From: Alterisphingorhabdus sp051668705
GTDB taxonomy: Bacteria; Pseudomonadota; Alphaproteobacteria; Sphingomonadales; Sphingomonadaceae
Reading direction: 5' to 3'
Length of the DNA: 64,000 bases
Assembly: GCF_051668705.1 (NCBI RefSeq)
Contig: NZ_CP196351.1
Coordinates: 1,736,001 to 1,800,000 of the forward strand
Position numbers and translations under genes: made by a program
Notes under the pieces: model-generated
What the model was told of the DNA's origin: nothing
The model's database searches: none
The model's input: only the letters and a program-made list of their open reading frames with translations
In this document: positions 44,779 to 53,144 of the stretch, in pieces
How positions within the stretch are numbered: position 1 is the first letter of the stretch
Layout: the number at the start of each line of letters is the position of its first letter

Positions 44779-46041
44779 ATGACCGAGACAGAAATCAATT
44801 TTGACGGCATTATCGGGCCTAGCCATAATTATGCAGGACTCAGTCTGGGCAATATAGCTTCTGCCACCAATGCTGGTGAAAGTTCTTTCCCGCGTGCAGC
44901 CGCTTTGCAGGGCATTGCCAAGATGCGACACAATATTGATTTGGGCCTTGCTCAAGGGTTCTTTATGCCCCAGCCGCGGCCTGATCATGGCTGGCTGCAA
45001 TCGCTAGGCACCACTATGGCCGAAGCGCAGCCGCATATACAAGCCGCTGCCTTTTCTGCGTCATCCATGTGGGCGGCAAATGCTGCTACGGTCAGCCCGG
45101 CCGCTGATACCCAAGATGGCAAATGTCATCTGACTGTGGCCAATTTGGTGACTATGCCGCATCGCAGTCATGAATGGGGCTTTACGCTGAAACAGCTGCA
45201 AATGGCATTTGGCGATACCGACAAGTTTGCGGTTCATGGCCCTGTGCCACCACCATTTGGTGATGAAGGCGCCGCAAACCATATGCGCCTGTGTGAACAA
45301 CATGATGCGCCAGGTGTAGAGATTTTTGTCTATGGCACATCAGGCGGCCCCTTCCCTGCGCGGCAACATTTGGAGGCAAGCAAAGCCGTTGCCAGACGTC
45401 ATGGTCTGTCCTCCGATAATATGCTGCTCATACAACAGTCGGAACAAGCAATTGCCGCTGGCGCTTTTCATAATGATGTTGTTGCGGTGGCCAATGAGCA
45501 TGTTCTGCTTGTCCATGAACAGGCATTTGCAGAACCACTTGCGGCCTATAATGCCATTCGTGAAAAATGCCCTTGGGTTGAGATTGTCGAGGTTCCAGCA
45601 TCTTCGGTCTCTCTAGCCGATGCCATTTCCAGCTATTTGTTCAATGCCCAGCTAGTTACCTTGCCTGATGGTGGGGGCATGGCGCTTATCCTACCCACAG
45701 AGGCGCAAGACAATGCGAATGTCTGGAACTGGTTGCAGGCCATGACTGCCGGAAATGGGCCGATCAGAAAGCTGTTGCCGGTTAATGTGCGCCAATCCAT
45801 GGCAAATGGTGGTGGCCCAGCCTGTCTCAGGCTCAGAGTGGTTGCCGACCCTGCATCTATTGATCAGCGCTTCATGGCCAATCATGACATTTTGGATCGT
45901 TTAGAAGCACTGGTGACACGCTATTGGCCAGAACAAATCGCCCCTGCGGACATCAGCAAGCCAGAGACTATTGCGCAGTGTGAGATGGCTCATGAAAAAC
46001 TGCTCGATTTACTAGAATTGACAGGTCTAACGGAAAACTAG
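44779..46041 (+). CDS. astB: N-succinylarginine dihydrolase
   Basis: AstB hydrolyses succinylarginine to succinylornithine, ammonia and carbon dioxide. The 420-residue protein has FDGIIGPSHNYAGLSLGN at the N terminus, the catalytic Glu/His regions (AAGAFHNDVVAVANEHVLL) and the C-terminal catalytic Cys in GGGPACLRLRVV. AGGAAG 10 bases before ATG 44779 supports it over the GTG three bases earlier. astC, astD and astE are not in the window. Confidence 0.95.
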   Translation: MTETEINFDGIIGPSHNYAGLSLGNIASATNAGESSFPRAAALQGIAKMRHNIDLGLAQGFFMPQPRPDHGWLQSLGTTMAEAQPHIQAAAFSASSMWAANAATVSPAADTQDGKCHLTVANLVTMPHRSHEWGFTLKQLQMAFGDTDKFAVHGPVPPPFGDEGAANHMRLCEQHDAPGVEIFVYGTSGGPFPARQHLEASKAVARRHGLSSDNMLLIQQSEQAIAAGAFHNDVVAVANEHVLLVHEQAFAEPLAAYNAIREKCPWVEIVEVPASSVSLADAISSYLFNAQLVTLPDGGGMALILPTEAQDNANVWNWLQAMTAGNGPIRKLLPVNVRQSMANGGGPACLRLRVVADPASIDQRFMANHDILDRLEALVTRYWPEQIAPADISKPETIAQCEMAHEKLLDLLELTGLTEN

Positions 46042-46145
46042 GATTCTGTAGAAATTTCATGTCGAGATATTTTACAATTTAGAAATTATTAACCATCAGA
46101 CCCCCTGCCTTTCCGCCACTGGCACAGTTTGTGCTATGTTAGGGT

Positions 46146-46376
46146 ATGTTTAAAAAATTCCGTCGTCTCTTCTTGATCAAAACCAAATTTGAAGCGTTCC
46201 TGATCATCTATGCGTTATCACTTGGTGCTGTAGAGCGCGGAGGTAAATATCTTGATCAATTTCCTGGAACTGGCGGCTGGTTGCTCTTTTTGTGCTGCAC
46301 CGGAGCTGTCTTCATGGCGGGTGCAAAAATTCTGGACGCGATTGAATATCAACGCGCTTATGGTCCTGCCCAGTAA
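46146..46376 (+). CDS. Small membrane protein, 76 aa
   Basis: The protein has a basic N terminus (MFKKFRRLFLIKTKF) followed by two hydrophobic helices (EAFLIIYALSLGAVERGG and WLLFLCCTGAVFMAGAKI) and a short soluble tail. AGGG lies immediately before the ATG. No family is recognised, but the pattern of a basic cytoplasmic start and two membrane segments is coherent. It lies after astB with a 100-base gap and may be independent. Confidence 0.6.
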   Translation: MFKKFRRLFLIKTKFEAFLIIYALSLGAVERGGKYLDQFPGTGGWLLFLCCTGAVFMAGAKILDAIEYQRAYGPAQ

Positions 46377-46454
46377 TAAGTATGTCCAGTGAAAAGCATT
46401 TGCGGATTTTCAGTCCTAAAATGCGCAAGCAACATATATTGAGAATCTAATGGA

Positions 46455-46795
46455 AATAGTGGGGGTTTCTGTTGCCCGGCACCCCCGAGCCGCTGGATTC
46501 CCTTCTGTTGCCCGGTGGGTCCAACCGCGCTTTTGTCTTCTAATCTCTAGGCGTTAGCCCACATGATTAGGCGGCAATTGCGAGTGCTTCATTATCATTT
46601 GCACTTAAGAGTTTGAGCCTATAGCGGGTTACTCAGCCCGGGCAAAAATCCTGCTTTTGAACACACGTCGATCCTGGTTCGGCCCCGTCAAATTGCCCGA
46701 TATCGCCTAAACAATCCGGAATATTTGGTGGAGCCGCCGGGTACTGCCCCCGGGTCCGCTGTGTCTATTACACAGTATCATTTATTGCCATAGTT
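46455..46795 (-). ncRNA. ssrA: Transfer-messenger RNA, circularly permuted two-piece form
   Basis: On the minus strand the acceptor piece comes first, ending in GGCTCCACCA (CCA at 46728-46726) after a T-arm-like GACCCGGGGGC. An A/T-rich spacer of about 40 bases follows, then the coding piece starts at 46686 with GGGGCCGAACCAGGATCGAC, whose first 7 bases pair with CGGCTCC to close the tRNA-like acceptor stem (one G-U). The tag frame encodes ANDNEALAIAA and ends TAA. Two hairpins near 46461-46520 end the gene. tmRNA rescues stalled ribosomes; the permuted form is typical of alphaproteobacteria. Outer ends are approximate. Confidence 0.93.
46567..46602 (-). other. tmRNA proteolysis-tag reading frame
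   Basis: Eleven codons from the resume codon GCA (46602-46600) to TAA (46569-46567) encode ANDNEALAIAA, the SsrA degradation tag; the terminal Ala-Ala is the ClpXP degron. Confidence 0.93.
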
Positions 46796-46843
46796 CACCG
46801 AAGCGAACAGCCTCTATATAGAGCATAAAAGCTGAATGAAAAG

Positions 46844-46880
46844 AGAATGGGGACAAACCTCTCGGTTCATCCCCATTTTT
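46844..46880. terminator. Terminator downstream of mscL
   Basis: AATGGGGA (46846-46853) pairs with TCCCCATT (46870-46877), with an inner AACC/GGTT stem. On the minus strand it lies 30 bases after the mscL stop and is followed by TCTCTTTTC; on the plus strand it is followed by TTTCTT. It separates mscL from the tmRNA gene. Confidence 0.65.
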
Positions 46881-46907
46881 CTTGATGATCTCATCAACGC
46901 AGATGCG

Positions 46908-47348
46908 TTATTTTTTCAGCGAGTCACGGATTTCCGTCAACAGGTCAATTTCGCTTGGACCAGCTGGTTCTTCAACAGCCTCTTCTTTTGGTATCATCTT
47001 ATTAGCCTGACGGACAAGCATGAAGATAACAAAAGCCAGAATGACAAAATTGATAAGCACGGTGACAAATTGACCATAGCCAATCATCGGCACGCCAGCC
47101 TCTTTCAATTCTACATAGCTGGTAAGTGATCCTTCATAACCTTCTGGAACAGAGCCCAGCAAGATGAAGCTATTGGCGAAGTCTGCGCCGCCGAAAATCC
47201 AACCTACGATCGGCATGACAATATCTGCCGTCAGCGATGTTGTGATTGTAGCAAAAGCGCCGCCAATGATAACCGCAACAGCCAGATCAATGACATTGCC
47301 ACGCGCAATGAAATCCTTAAATTCTGCAAACATATTCGTCCCCTTCAA
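46908..47348 (-). CDS. mscL: Large-conductance mechanosensitive channel
   Basis: MscL opens under membrane tension to release solutes during osmotic downshock. The 146-residue protein has FKDFIARGNVIDLAVAVIIG, a first pore helix with IIGGAFATITTSLTADIVMP, a periplasmic loop and the second helix (FVTVLINFVILAFVIFML), then a charged C-terminal helix. The start MKGTNMFAEF could also be the ATG at 47333. It is followed by a terminator. Confidence 0.95.
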   Translation of the reverse strand: MKGTNMFAEFKDFIARGNVIDLAVAVIIGGAFATITTSLTADIVMPIVGWIFGGADFANSFILLGSVPEGYEGSLTSYVELKEAGVPMIGYGQFVTVLINFVILAFVIFMLVRQANKMIPKEEAVEEPAGPSEIDLLTEIRDSLKK

Positions 47349-47493
47349 ATGGTAAAACAGCTCTTAGCCAAAAGATTGGCTTTTGTCTCGTAACAATAGG
47401 TAACGCCTATTATCTTGCTGAGGCAAGATTGAAAAACTGCTGTATTGCCACTATATAACGGTTATAAGAAAATTTGATATGAAGGGGCTAACA

Positions 47494-48081
47494 ATGAAAT
47501 TGATGGGTATGTTTTTTGTCATGGCAGCGGCAGCCAGCCTGTCCGCTTGCGGGATCAACTCGGTTCCGGCTGCGGAAGAGGTTGCCAAGGCCAAATGGGC
47601 AGATGTGCAGGCCGCCTATCAACGCCGTGCAGACCTGATCCCCAATCTGGTGAATACAGTGAAAGCAGCAGCAGCATCAGAGCAGCAGATTTTGACCGAA
47701 GTTACCGAAGCGCGTGCCAAAGCAACATCTATCCAAGTCAATGCTGATGACTTGGGCGATCCAGCCAAAGTGCAGGAATTTGCCGACGCGCAGGCGCAAT
47801 TGGGTGCTGGCTTGGGGCGTTTGCTGGCCAGCTTCGAGGCTTATCCGCAAATTCAATCCAATGCCAATTTCCGCGATCTGCAAAGCCAGATTGAAGGTAC
47901 GGAAAACCGCATCAACATCACCCGCCGCGACTATAATGAAGCGGTGCGCAAATATAACACCACCATCCGCACCTTCCCGGACACCATAGGCGCCAACCTT
48001 ATCCATGGTGCAGAGCCTATGGTGCCATTTCAGGCCGCAGCTGGTTCAGATGTCGCTCCTAGCGTAAACTTTGACGAGTAA
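47494..48081 (+). CDS. LemA family lipoprotein
   Basis: From ATG 47494 (AAGGGG 8 bases upstream) the protein has 195 residues. A signal peptide ends at the lipobox SLSAC (Cys 19). The LemA signature follows: KWADVQAAYQRRADLIPNLV, then helices ending in YNTTIRTFPDTIGANLI. LemA proteins are membrane-anchored helical bundles of uncertain role, often encoded with TPM-domain proteins as here. The stop overlaps the next ATG by one base. Confidence 0.9.
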   Translation: MKLMGMFFVMAAAASLSACGINSVPAAEEVAKAKWADVQAAYQRRADLIPNLVNTVKAAAASEQQILTEVTEARAKATSIQVNADDLGDPAKVQEFADAQAQLGAGLGRLLASFEAYPQIQSNANFRDLQSQIEGTENRINITRRDYNEAVRKYNTTIRTFPDTIGANLIHGAEPMVPFQAAAGSDVAPSVNFDE

Positions 48082-48935
48082 TGCCTGTCTATAAGGTAAA
48101 GCCCACTTGGTTATCGGCGCTGGCAGGACTGATGCTCCTGCTGACCGCTTTACTGCCCACTCCTTTGCTGGCGCAGGACTTTCCTGCATTAACCGGCCGC
48201 GTGGTGGATCAGGCCGATCTGCTTGATCCCGCACAAGAGGCAGCACTGACCGAGCGGCTTGCCGCGTTGGAGGCCAATTCCAATCGCCAATTGGTTGTGG
48301 CCACCATATCTAGCCTGCAAGACTATCCTATCGAAGATTATGGCTATAAGCTCGGCCGTGAATGGGGCATTGGCCAAGCAGAAAATGGCGATGCGGAAAA
48401 AGATAATGGCGTCATCCTGCTGGTCGCGCCCAATGACCGCAAAGTGCGCATCGAAGTCGGTTACGGCCTTGAGCCTATTTTGACAGATGCGCTCTCCAGC
48501 CGCATCATACAGGGCGCAATTTTACCGCGATTTAAGCAAGGTAATTTCCCCGCAGGTATAGACGCTGGCGTTGATGCCATCTCTAACCAGCTGACATTGC
48601 CACCAGAAGAAGCGGCCAAGGTCGCAAAGCAGGCCAGCCGCCGATCCAGCCAGTCTGATGGGCCGCCTATTGGCCTTATCATATTCTGGTTGGCTGTTCT
48701 GATATTCATCATCTTGCCCGCAATTTTTAGCAGCGGCAAAAAAGGCCGTCGCTATCGCAGCGGTGCTGCGCCGGTTATACTCTGGGGCGGTGGTGGTTCC
48801 AGTCACAGATCATCCTGGGGCGGCGGTGGTGGCTCATCTTGGGGCGGCGGTGGCAGTTTCGGAGGTGGCTTTGGAGGCGGCTTCGGGGGTGGAGGCGGCG
48901 GTTTTGGCGGTGGCGGTGCTTCCGGTGGCTGGTAA
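48081..48935 (+). CDS. TPM domain (YgcG family) membrane protein with Gly-rich tail
   Basis: The 284-residue protein has a signal peptide (LAGLMLLLTALLPTPLLAQ), a TPM domain from about 35 to 175 (GRVVDQADLLDPAQEAALTE; DNGVILLVAPNDRKVRIEVG; YGLEPILTDALSSRIIQ), one membrane helix (GLIIFWLAVLIFIILPAIF) and a low-complexity Gly/Ser/Trp tail. YgcG-type TPM proteins may be involved in membrane or photosystem-like protein quality control; the exact role is unknown. It is coupled to lemA by TAATG. Confidence 0.88.
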   Translation: MPVYKVKPTWLSALAGLMLLLTALLPTPLLAQDFPALTGRVVDQADLLDPAQEAALTERLAALEANSNRQLVVATISSLQDYPIEDYGYKLGREWGIGQAENGDAEKDNGVILLVAPNDRKVRIEVGYGLEPILTDALSSRIIQGAILPRFKQGNFPAGIDAGVDAISNQLTLPPEEAAKVAKQASRRSSQSDGPPIGLIIFWLAVLIFIILPAIFSSGKKGRRYRSGAAPVILWGGGGSSHRSSWGGGGGSSWGGGGSFGGGFGGGFGGGGGGFGGGGASGGW

Positions 48936-48956
48936 TGGCAAACAGGTGTGAACTTT

Positions 48957-49640
48957 ATGAAGCAAATACAGCAATTAACGCCCGAAGAGCATGAAATGGT
49001 CACCAATGCAGTGGCAGAGGCTGAACGTGAAACCGATGGTGAGATTGTTACGATTGTCACGCCCTTATCAGACAAATATCATGACGCAGGGCTACATTGG
49101 GCGCTGGCCTTCACCTTTTTCTATCTAGGCAGCATTGCAGTTGCTCCGGCATTTTATCAGCGTTTCCTGCTCTGGCTAAGCGGTGGCTGGGACCATGATT
49201 ATAATATTTCAGAACAGCTTGGCGTGGTTTTTGTCAGCACGGTTATCGTCTTTTTGATAGGTCGCTATCTGTTCGCCTATATGCCGCTGCGCCTCTTTCT
49301 AACCCCCAAAGCCACAAAGGCCCGCCGCGTCAGACGCAGGGCCATTGATTTCTTCAAGGTCGGTGCAGAGCGGCGCACTATGGGGCTAACCGGCATACTT
49401 ATCTATATGTCCATGGGTGAGCACCGCGCCGAGATTGTTGCGGAAGAAGCGATTTTGGCGAAGGTCGAACCAGAGGTCTGGGGCGATGCCATGGCGGCTT
49501 TGGTCGATCATGTCCGGCAAGGACAGCCTGGCCAAGGCATGGCCGAAGCCGTGCGCCATGTCGGCATTGTGCTCAAAGAGCATTTCCCCAAAAGTCAGGA
49601 TAACCCTAATGAATTGCCCGACCGCTTGATCGAGCTTTAG
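48957..49640 (+). CDS. TPM domain-containing membrane protein
   Basis: From ATG 48957 (AGGTG upstream) the protein has 227 residues; a GTG nine bases earlier is possible. It begins with a short TPM-like region (TDGEIVTIVTPLSDKY), has two membrane segments (WALAFTFFYLGSIAVAPAF; VVFVSTVIVFLIGRYLFAY), then a second TPM half (ERRTMGLTGILIYMSMGEHR; VGIVLKEHFP). TPM domains split by membrane helices are known in this group. It is the third gene of the lemA cluster. Confidence 0.85.
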   Translation: MKQIQQLTPEEHEMVTNAVAEAERETDGEIVTIVTPLSDKYHDAGLHWALAFTFFYLGSIAVAPAFYQRFLLWLSGGWDHDYNISEQLGVVFVSTVIVFLIGRYLFAYMPLRLFLTPKATKARRVRRRAIDFFKVGAERRTMGLTGILIYMSMGEHRAEIVAEEAILAKVEPEVWGDAMAALVDHVRQGQPGQGMAEAVRHVGIVLKEHFPKSQDNPNELPDRLIEL

Positions 49641-49673
49641 GGCCACCACCTACACCCAAATGAAAGTGCTTCT

Positions 49674-50234
49674 ATGACACAGCAAGCCAGCAATGCCGAT
49701 CTCGACAAACCGGAAGAGATTATGTGGCAAGGTCGGTTTATTACCACCAAGCGCAAAGGCCGTTGGGAATTTGTGGCGCGGGCGCGTGGCATTAGAGCCG
49801 CCGTTATTATGGCGATAGTTGAAAATGATGTCTTACTGGTGGAGCAATATCGCGTTCCGCTGGGCCGCAACTGCATTGAACTACCAGCCGGCCTTATCGG
49901 TGACGAAGATGCGAGCGAAGACCCACTCATCGCGGCGGGCCGTGAGCTGGAAGAAGAAACCGGCTATCGCGCTTCCAAACTTATCGACATTGGCGAATAT
50001 TTCTCATCCCCCGGCATGGTCAGCGAATCCTACACTTTGGTAAAAGCCGAAGGTTTGGAGCAGGTCGGCCCCGGCGGCGGTGTTGAGGGTGAGAATATCA
50101 CGGTTCACCGTGTGCCGCTGGATCAGCTAGATACATTTATCGCGCAGCAACGTGCTTTAGGCAAAGCGATAGATGGCAAATTGCTGATATTTTTGGGCGC
50201 ACATGCGATTAGCAGCGCGCTCAAAAGTGATTAA
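49674..50234 (+). CDS. NUDIX hydrolase (ADP-ribose pyrophosphatase-like)
   Basis: The 186-residue protein has a Nudix box GDEDASEDPLIAAGRELEEE and TGYRA near 82-105, preceded by VLLVEQYRVPLGRNCIELPA, the order found in ADP-ribose pyrophosphatases. The C-terminal QRALGKAIDGKLLIFLGAH is typical too. The substrate is inferred only. It may be the last gene of the lemA unit. Confidence 0.88.
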   Translation: MTQQASNADLDKPEEIMWQGRFITTKRKGRWEFVARARGIRAAVIMAIVENDVLLVEQYRVPLGRNCIELPAGLIGDEDASEDPLIAAGRELEEETGYRASKLIDIGEYFSSPGMVSESYTLVKAEGLEQVGPGGGVEGENITVHRVPLDQLDTFIAQQRALGKAIDGKLLIFLGAHAISSALKSD

Positions 50235-50259
50235 ACTGAATATGTAAGCAGCGGCGCAA

Positions 50260-50538
50260 TCAGCCGAAATTATCTGCGTAAGCCTGCAATTTCAGGCGCT
50301 TTTCCGGTGTTGCTTTCACGCTGGCCGCAATGCCATATTTCTTTGCATAGGCACTGGCCGCCTCTTGCGAAGGGAATGTCAGGCGCACTTGCTGCTGTGT
50401 ATCGCCAGAGCCTGCCCAGCCGGTCAGTGGATCAGGCTTCTTCGCCTCTGCCGGTTCAAATTCCAAAACCCAGATATGCGTTTTGGCTTTACCGGATTGC
50501 ATGGCGTTTTTCGGATTTTGATAGATACGCGCGGGCAT
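50260..50538 (-). CDS. ETC complex I subunit, NDUFS4-like
   Basis: The 92-residue protein matches the conserved ETC complex I accessory family: MPARIYQNPKNAMQSGKAK, WVLEFEPAEAKKPDPLTGW, SGDTQQQVRLTFPSQEAA and AYAKKYGI. In alphaproteobacteria it is an extra subunit of NADH:ubiquinone oxidoreductase, related to mitochondrial NDUFS4. It is convergent with the NUDIX gene. Confidence 0.93.
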   Translation of the reverse strand: MPARIYQNPKNAMQSGKAKTHIWVLEFEPAEAKKPDPLTGWAGSGDTQQQVRLTFPSQEAASAYAKKYGIAASVKATPEKRLKLQAYADNFG

Positions 50539-50636
50539 GAATTTACCTTATCTGTTGATCGCCATCCCTTTGCCGCAAGCGCTCTGTTCAGGTCAAGCCT
50601 GTAATGCGCACTTCTTTGGATTGTTAGGCAGCAGGG

Positions 50637-53114
50637 TTAGCCATCACGCCTTTGGGCATTTTTGGTTTTTAGGCTGGCCTTGGCATTGGCCGGATCATCA
50701 GGCCAGACATGTTTTGGATAGCGCCCGCGCATATCTTTGGCGACATCTTGCCAACTCCCTGCCCAAAAGGCCGGTAGATCGCGTGTTGTTTGGATAACCC
50801 GGCCCGCCGGTGATGTCAGCGCCAACACCAGCGCCATGGGCGGCTGACCGACATTTGGGTGTGCTGATAGCCCATAAAGCGCCTGAACCCGTAACGTGAC
50901 GCTGGGGCCAGCCTCGGCGCTATAATCGATACTGTGCTGGCTTCCGGCCGAACTGGTGAACATTGTGGGGGCTTTTCGCTCAACCATGCTTAGCGCATCC
51001 CAGCCAAGCCGTGTCTGCATCGCCCCCATAAGCGCGTCATGACCTATATCCCCAAAGCCGCGAACATCTAACAGCAAAGGCAATAGCCATTCGTCCACAT
51101 CATCCAGCAGCGCAGTATCATCCAGACAATCAAGCCCGCAAAAACGGGCACGTTGCCGCAGGGCCATTAGCGCATCCCCCCAAGGCAGCACATCCAGACT
51201 ATGCTGCCGGATAGCGCTCATAAGGCATTGCGCGATCTCATCTGATTCAGCCGCAACATTGCCGCGTTTGATGACAATCGCGCCCAGCACCCTTTTTTCT
51301 TCAACCAGCACTCGGTCGGATTTCCCGTCATATTGGGCCTCACGAAGCGTCGTAATCCGATTGGAGCAATAGGTTTCTATGTCAGCACTATTTACGGCAA
51401 TCGCTGCGCCGATATGCGCCGCCCCTGCCTCACCATAAACATTGGCAATGGCCAACCATTCCGCTCCGGAAAATTGTGCTGGTTCATAAAGCCTATACGC
51501 TCTGCCCCCAGCCGATAGCCAATCCTGCCCCTTGCCATCACGCCGCCGCGCGAGTTTTTCAGGGAAGGCACTGGCCAGCAACAACCCCAAAGGTATTGCT
51601 GATTTTGCTTGTGCAACTCCAGAACCGCGCATTAGTTTGCGCGCTTCTTCGGCCCAGCCTTGTGCCATCTTGCCCGCCTGAATATCACGGCGGTTTTTGC
51701 TGTTGTGAAACCGCTCCAGACGCAGCATCAGATCAACATCATTACCGCCCAAATTGCGCTCTTGCAGCAGCAAGGCTAGTTTTGCCGCAGACTCTTCTTG
51801 GCCATACCGTGCCCCTGTCAGCACCATATGGGCCAAAGCTGGCGGCAAGGGCATCTGTGCAACATTGCGGCCATAAGCGGTGATGATATGATGATCATCC
51901 AAAGCGCCAAAGGCGATAAGCTGTCTACGCGCCGCAGATAATGCCGCGGGCTCAGGTGCATCCAGCCAGCGCAATATGCGCGGATCGCTCTCACCCCAAA
52001 TCGCGCATTGCAGCACCAAATCGGTCAGATCGCTCTGCAGGATCTCTGGCGTATCATAAGGCGGAAAACCTTGTGTTGCGGCCTTTTCCCATAAGCGGTA
52101 AACAACGCCCTGCCCTTGCCGCGCCGCACGCCCTGCCCTTTGCGTTGCCGAGGCTTGCGATATGCGCTGAGTCACCAGCGCCATATCACCTATTTTGTTA
52201 TCATATCGCGCCTTACGCGCCATGCCGCCATCAATAACGATACGCACGCCATCAATGGTCAGGCTGGTTTCGGCAATATTGGTCGCCAATATAACCTTGC
52301 GCATTCTGGGCGATGCTGGCTGTAATGCCCGTCTTTGTTCGCTTAGTGACTGCGTACCGTAAAGCGGCAAGATTTGACAATTGTTATCAGCAAGGTGCTC
52401 CAGCTGATTGCCCAGATGACGGATATCAGCAGTACCTGGTAAGAAGCACAATATATCGCCTGTCTCTTCATCTTCCAAAGCCTGTCCAACAGCCTTTGCC
52501 ATAGCGCTGCTCAACCGTTCATTGGGTCGCCGCCCCAAATAGCGCTCTTGCAGCGGATAGATACGCCCCTCGCTCTGAATAACAGGCGCATCGTCCAATA
52601 GATCAGCAAAGCGTTCACCATCCAGTGTAGCCGACATTGCCATGATTTTCAGATCTGGCCGAAAGACGCTTTGCGCTTCCAGTGTTAACGCCAATGCAAA
52701 ATCGCAATTCAAACTGCGCTCATGCACTTCATCGAACAATATGGCTGATACCCCTGTGAGCTCGGGATCATTTTGCAGCATTTGCAGATAAAGCCCTTCG
52801 GTCAGCACCTCGACCTTAGTGTTTGGCCCAATCTTGCGATCCATCCGCACGGCATAGCCATAGGTTTCACCCACTTTTTCACTGGCAAGCGCAGCCATAC
52901 GCTCCGCTGCAGCGCGTGCGGCAACCCTGCGCGGCGACAATAATATAATCTTGCCACTGGCCCATGGCTGGGTGATCAGCTTAGGCGCAACCATAGTGGT
53001 CTTGCCCGCCCCTGGCGGCGCAATCAATACGGCCTTATTGACAGATAGCAACGTCTCCGCCAGCTGCGGCAACACTGCCTCAATGGGCAAATGTGGGGGT
53101 TCCGGCTGCGCCAT
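50637..53114 (-). CDS. hrpB: ATP-dependent helicase HrpB
   Basis: The 825-residue protein is a DEAH-type helicase with Walker A APPGAGKTTMVAPKL near 35-50, motif II FDEVHERSLNCDFALA (DEVH), motif III SATLDGERFA and motif VI QRAGRAARQGQGVVYRL, followed by the HrpB C-terminal domain. It probably remodels RNA or RNP; its exact substrate is unknown. It lies 30 bases downstream of the prenyl synthase gene on the same strand. Confidence 0.93.
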   Translation of the reverse strand: MAQPEPPHLPIEAVLPQLAETLLSVNKAVLIAPPGAGKTTMVAPKLITQPWASGKIILLSPRRVAARAAAERMAALASEKVGETYGYAVRMDRKIGPNTKVEVLTEGLYLQMLQNDPELTGVSAILFDEVHERSLNCDFALALTLEAQSVFRPDLKIMAMSATLDGERFADLLDDAPVIQSEGRIYPLQERYLGRRPNERLSSAMAKAVGQALEDEETGDILCFLPGTADIRHLGNQLEHLADNNCQILPLYGTQSLSEQRRALQPASPRMRKVILATNIAETSLTIDGVRIVIDGGMARKARYDNKIGDMALVTQRISQASATQRAGRAARQGQGVVYRLWEKAATQGFPPYDTPEILQSDLTDLVLQCAIWGESDPRILRWLDAPEPAALSAARRQLIAFGALDDHHIITAYGRNVAQMPLPPALAHMVLTGARYGQEESAAKLALLLQERNLGGNDVDLMLRLERFHNSKNRRDIQAGKMAQGWAEEARKLMRGSGVAQAKSAIPLGLLLASAFPEKLARRRDGKGQDWLSAGGRAYRLYEPAQFSGAEWLAIANVYGEAGAAHIGAAIAVNSADIETYCSNRITTLREAQYDGKSDRVLVEEKRVLGAIVIKRGNVAAESDEIAQCLMSAIRQHSLDVLPWGDALMALRQRARFCGLDCLDDTALLDDVDEWLLPLLLDVRGFGDIGHDALMGAMQTRLGWDALSMVERKAPTMFTSSAGSQHSIDYSAEAGPSVTLRVQALYGLSAHPNVGQPPMALVLALTSPAGRVIQTTRDLPAFWAGSWQDVAKDMRGRYPKHVWPDDPANAKASLKTKNAQRRDG

Positions 53115-53144
53115 TAGCGGTGCAATCGCCTGACTATTACAGGC

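Noticed and set aside
46377..46454. Gap after the small membrane protein gene
   Set aside because: No frame or strong structure seen; it only holds the region just downstream of the tmRNA 3' end.
48780..48935. GGT/GGC-rich repetitive DNA
   Set aside because: It is simply the Gly-rich tail of the TPM protein and not a CRISPR or satellite array.
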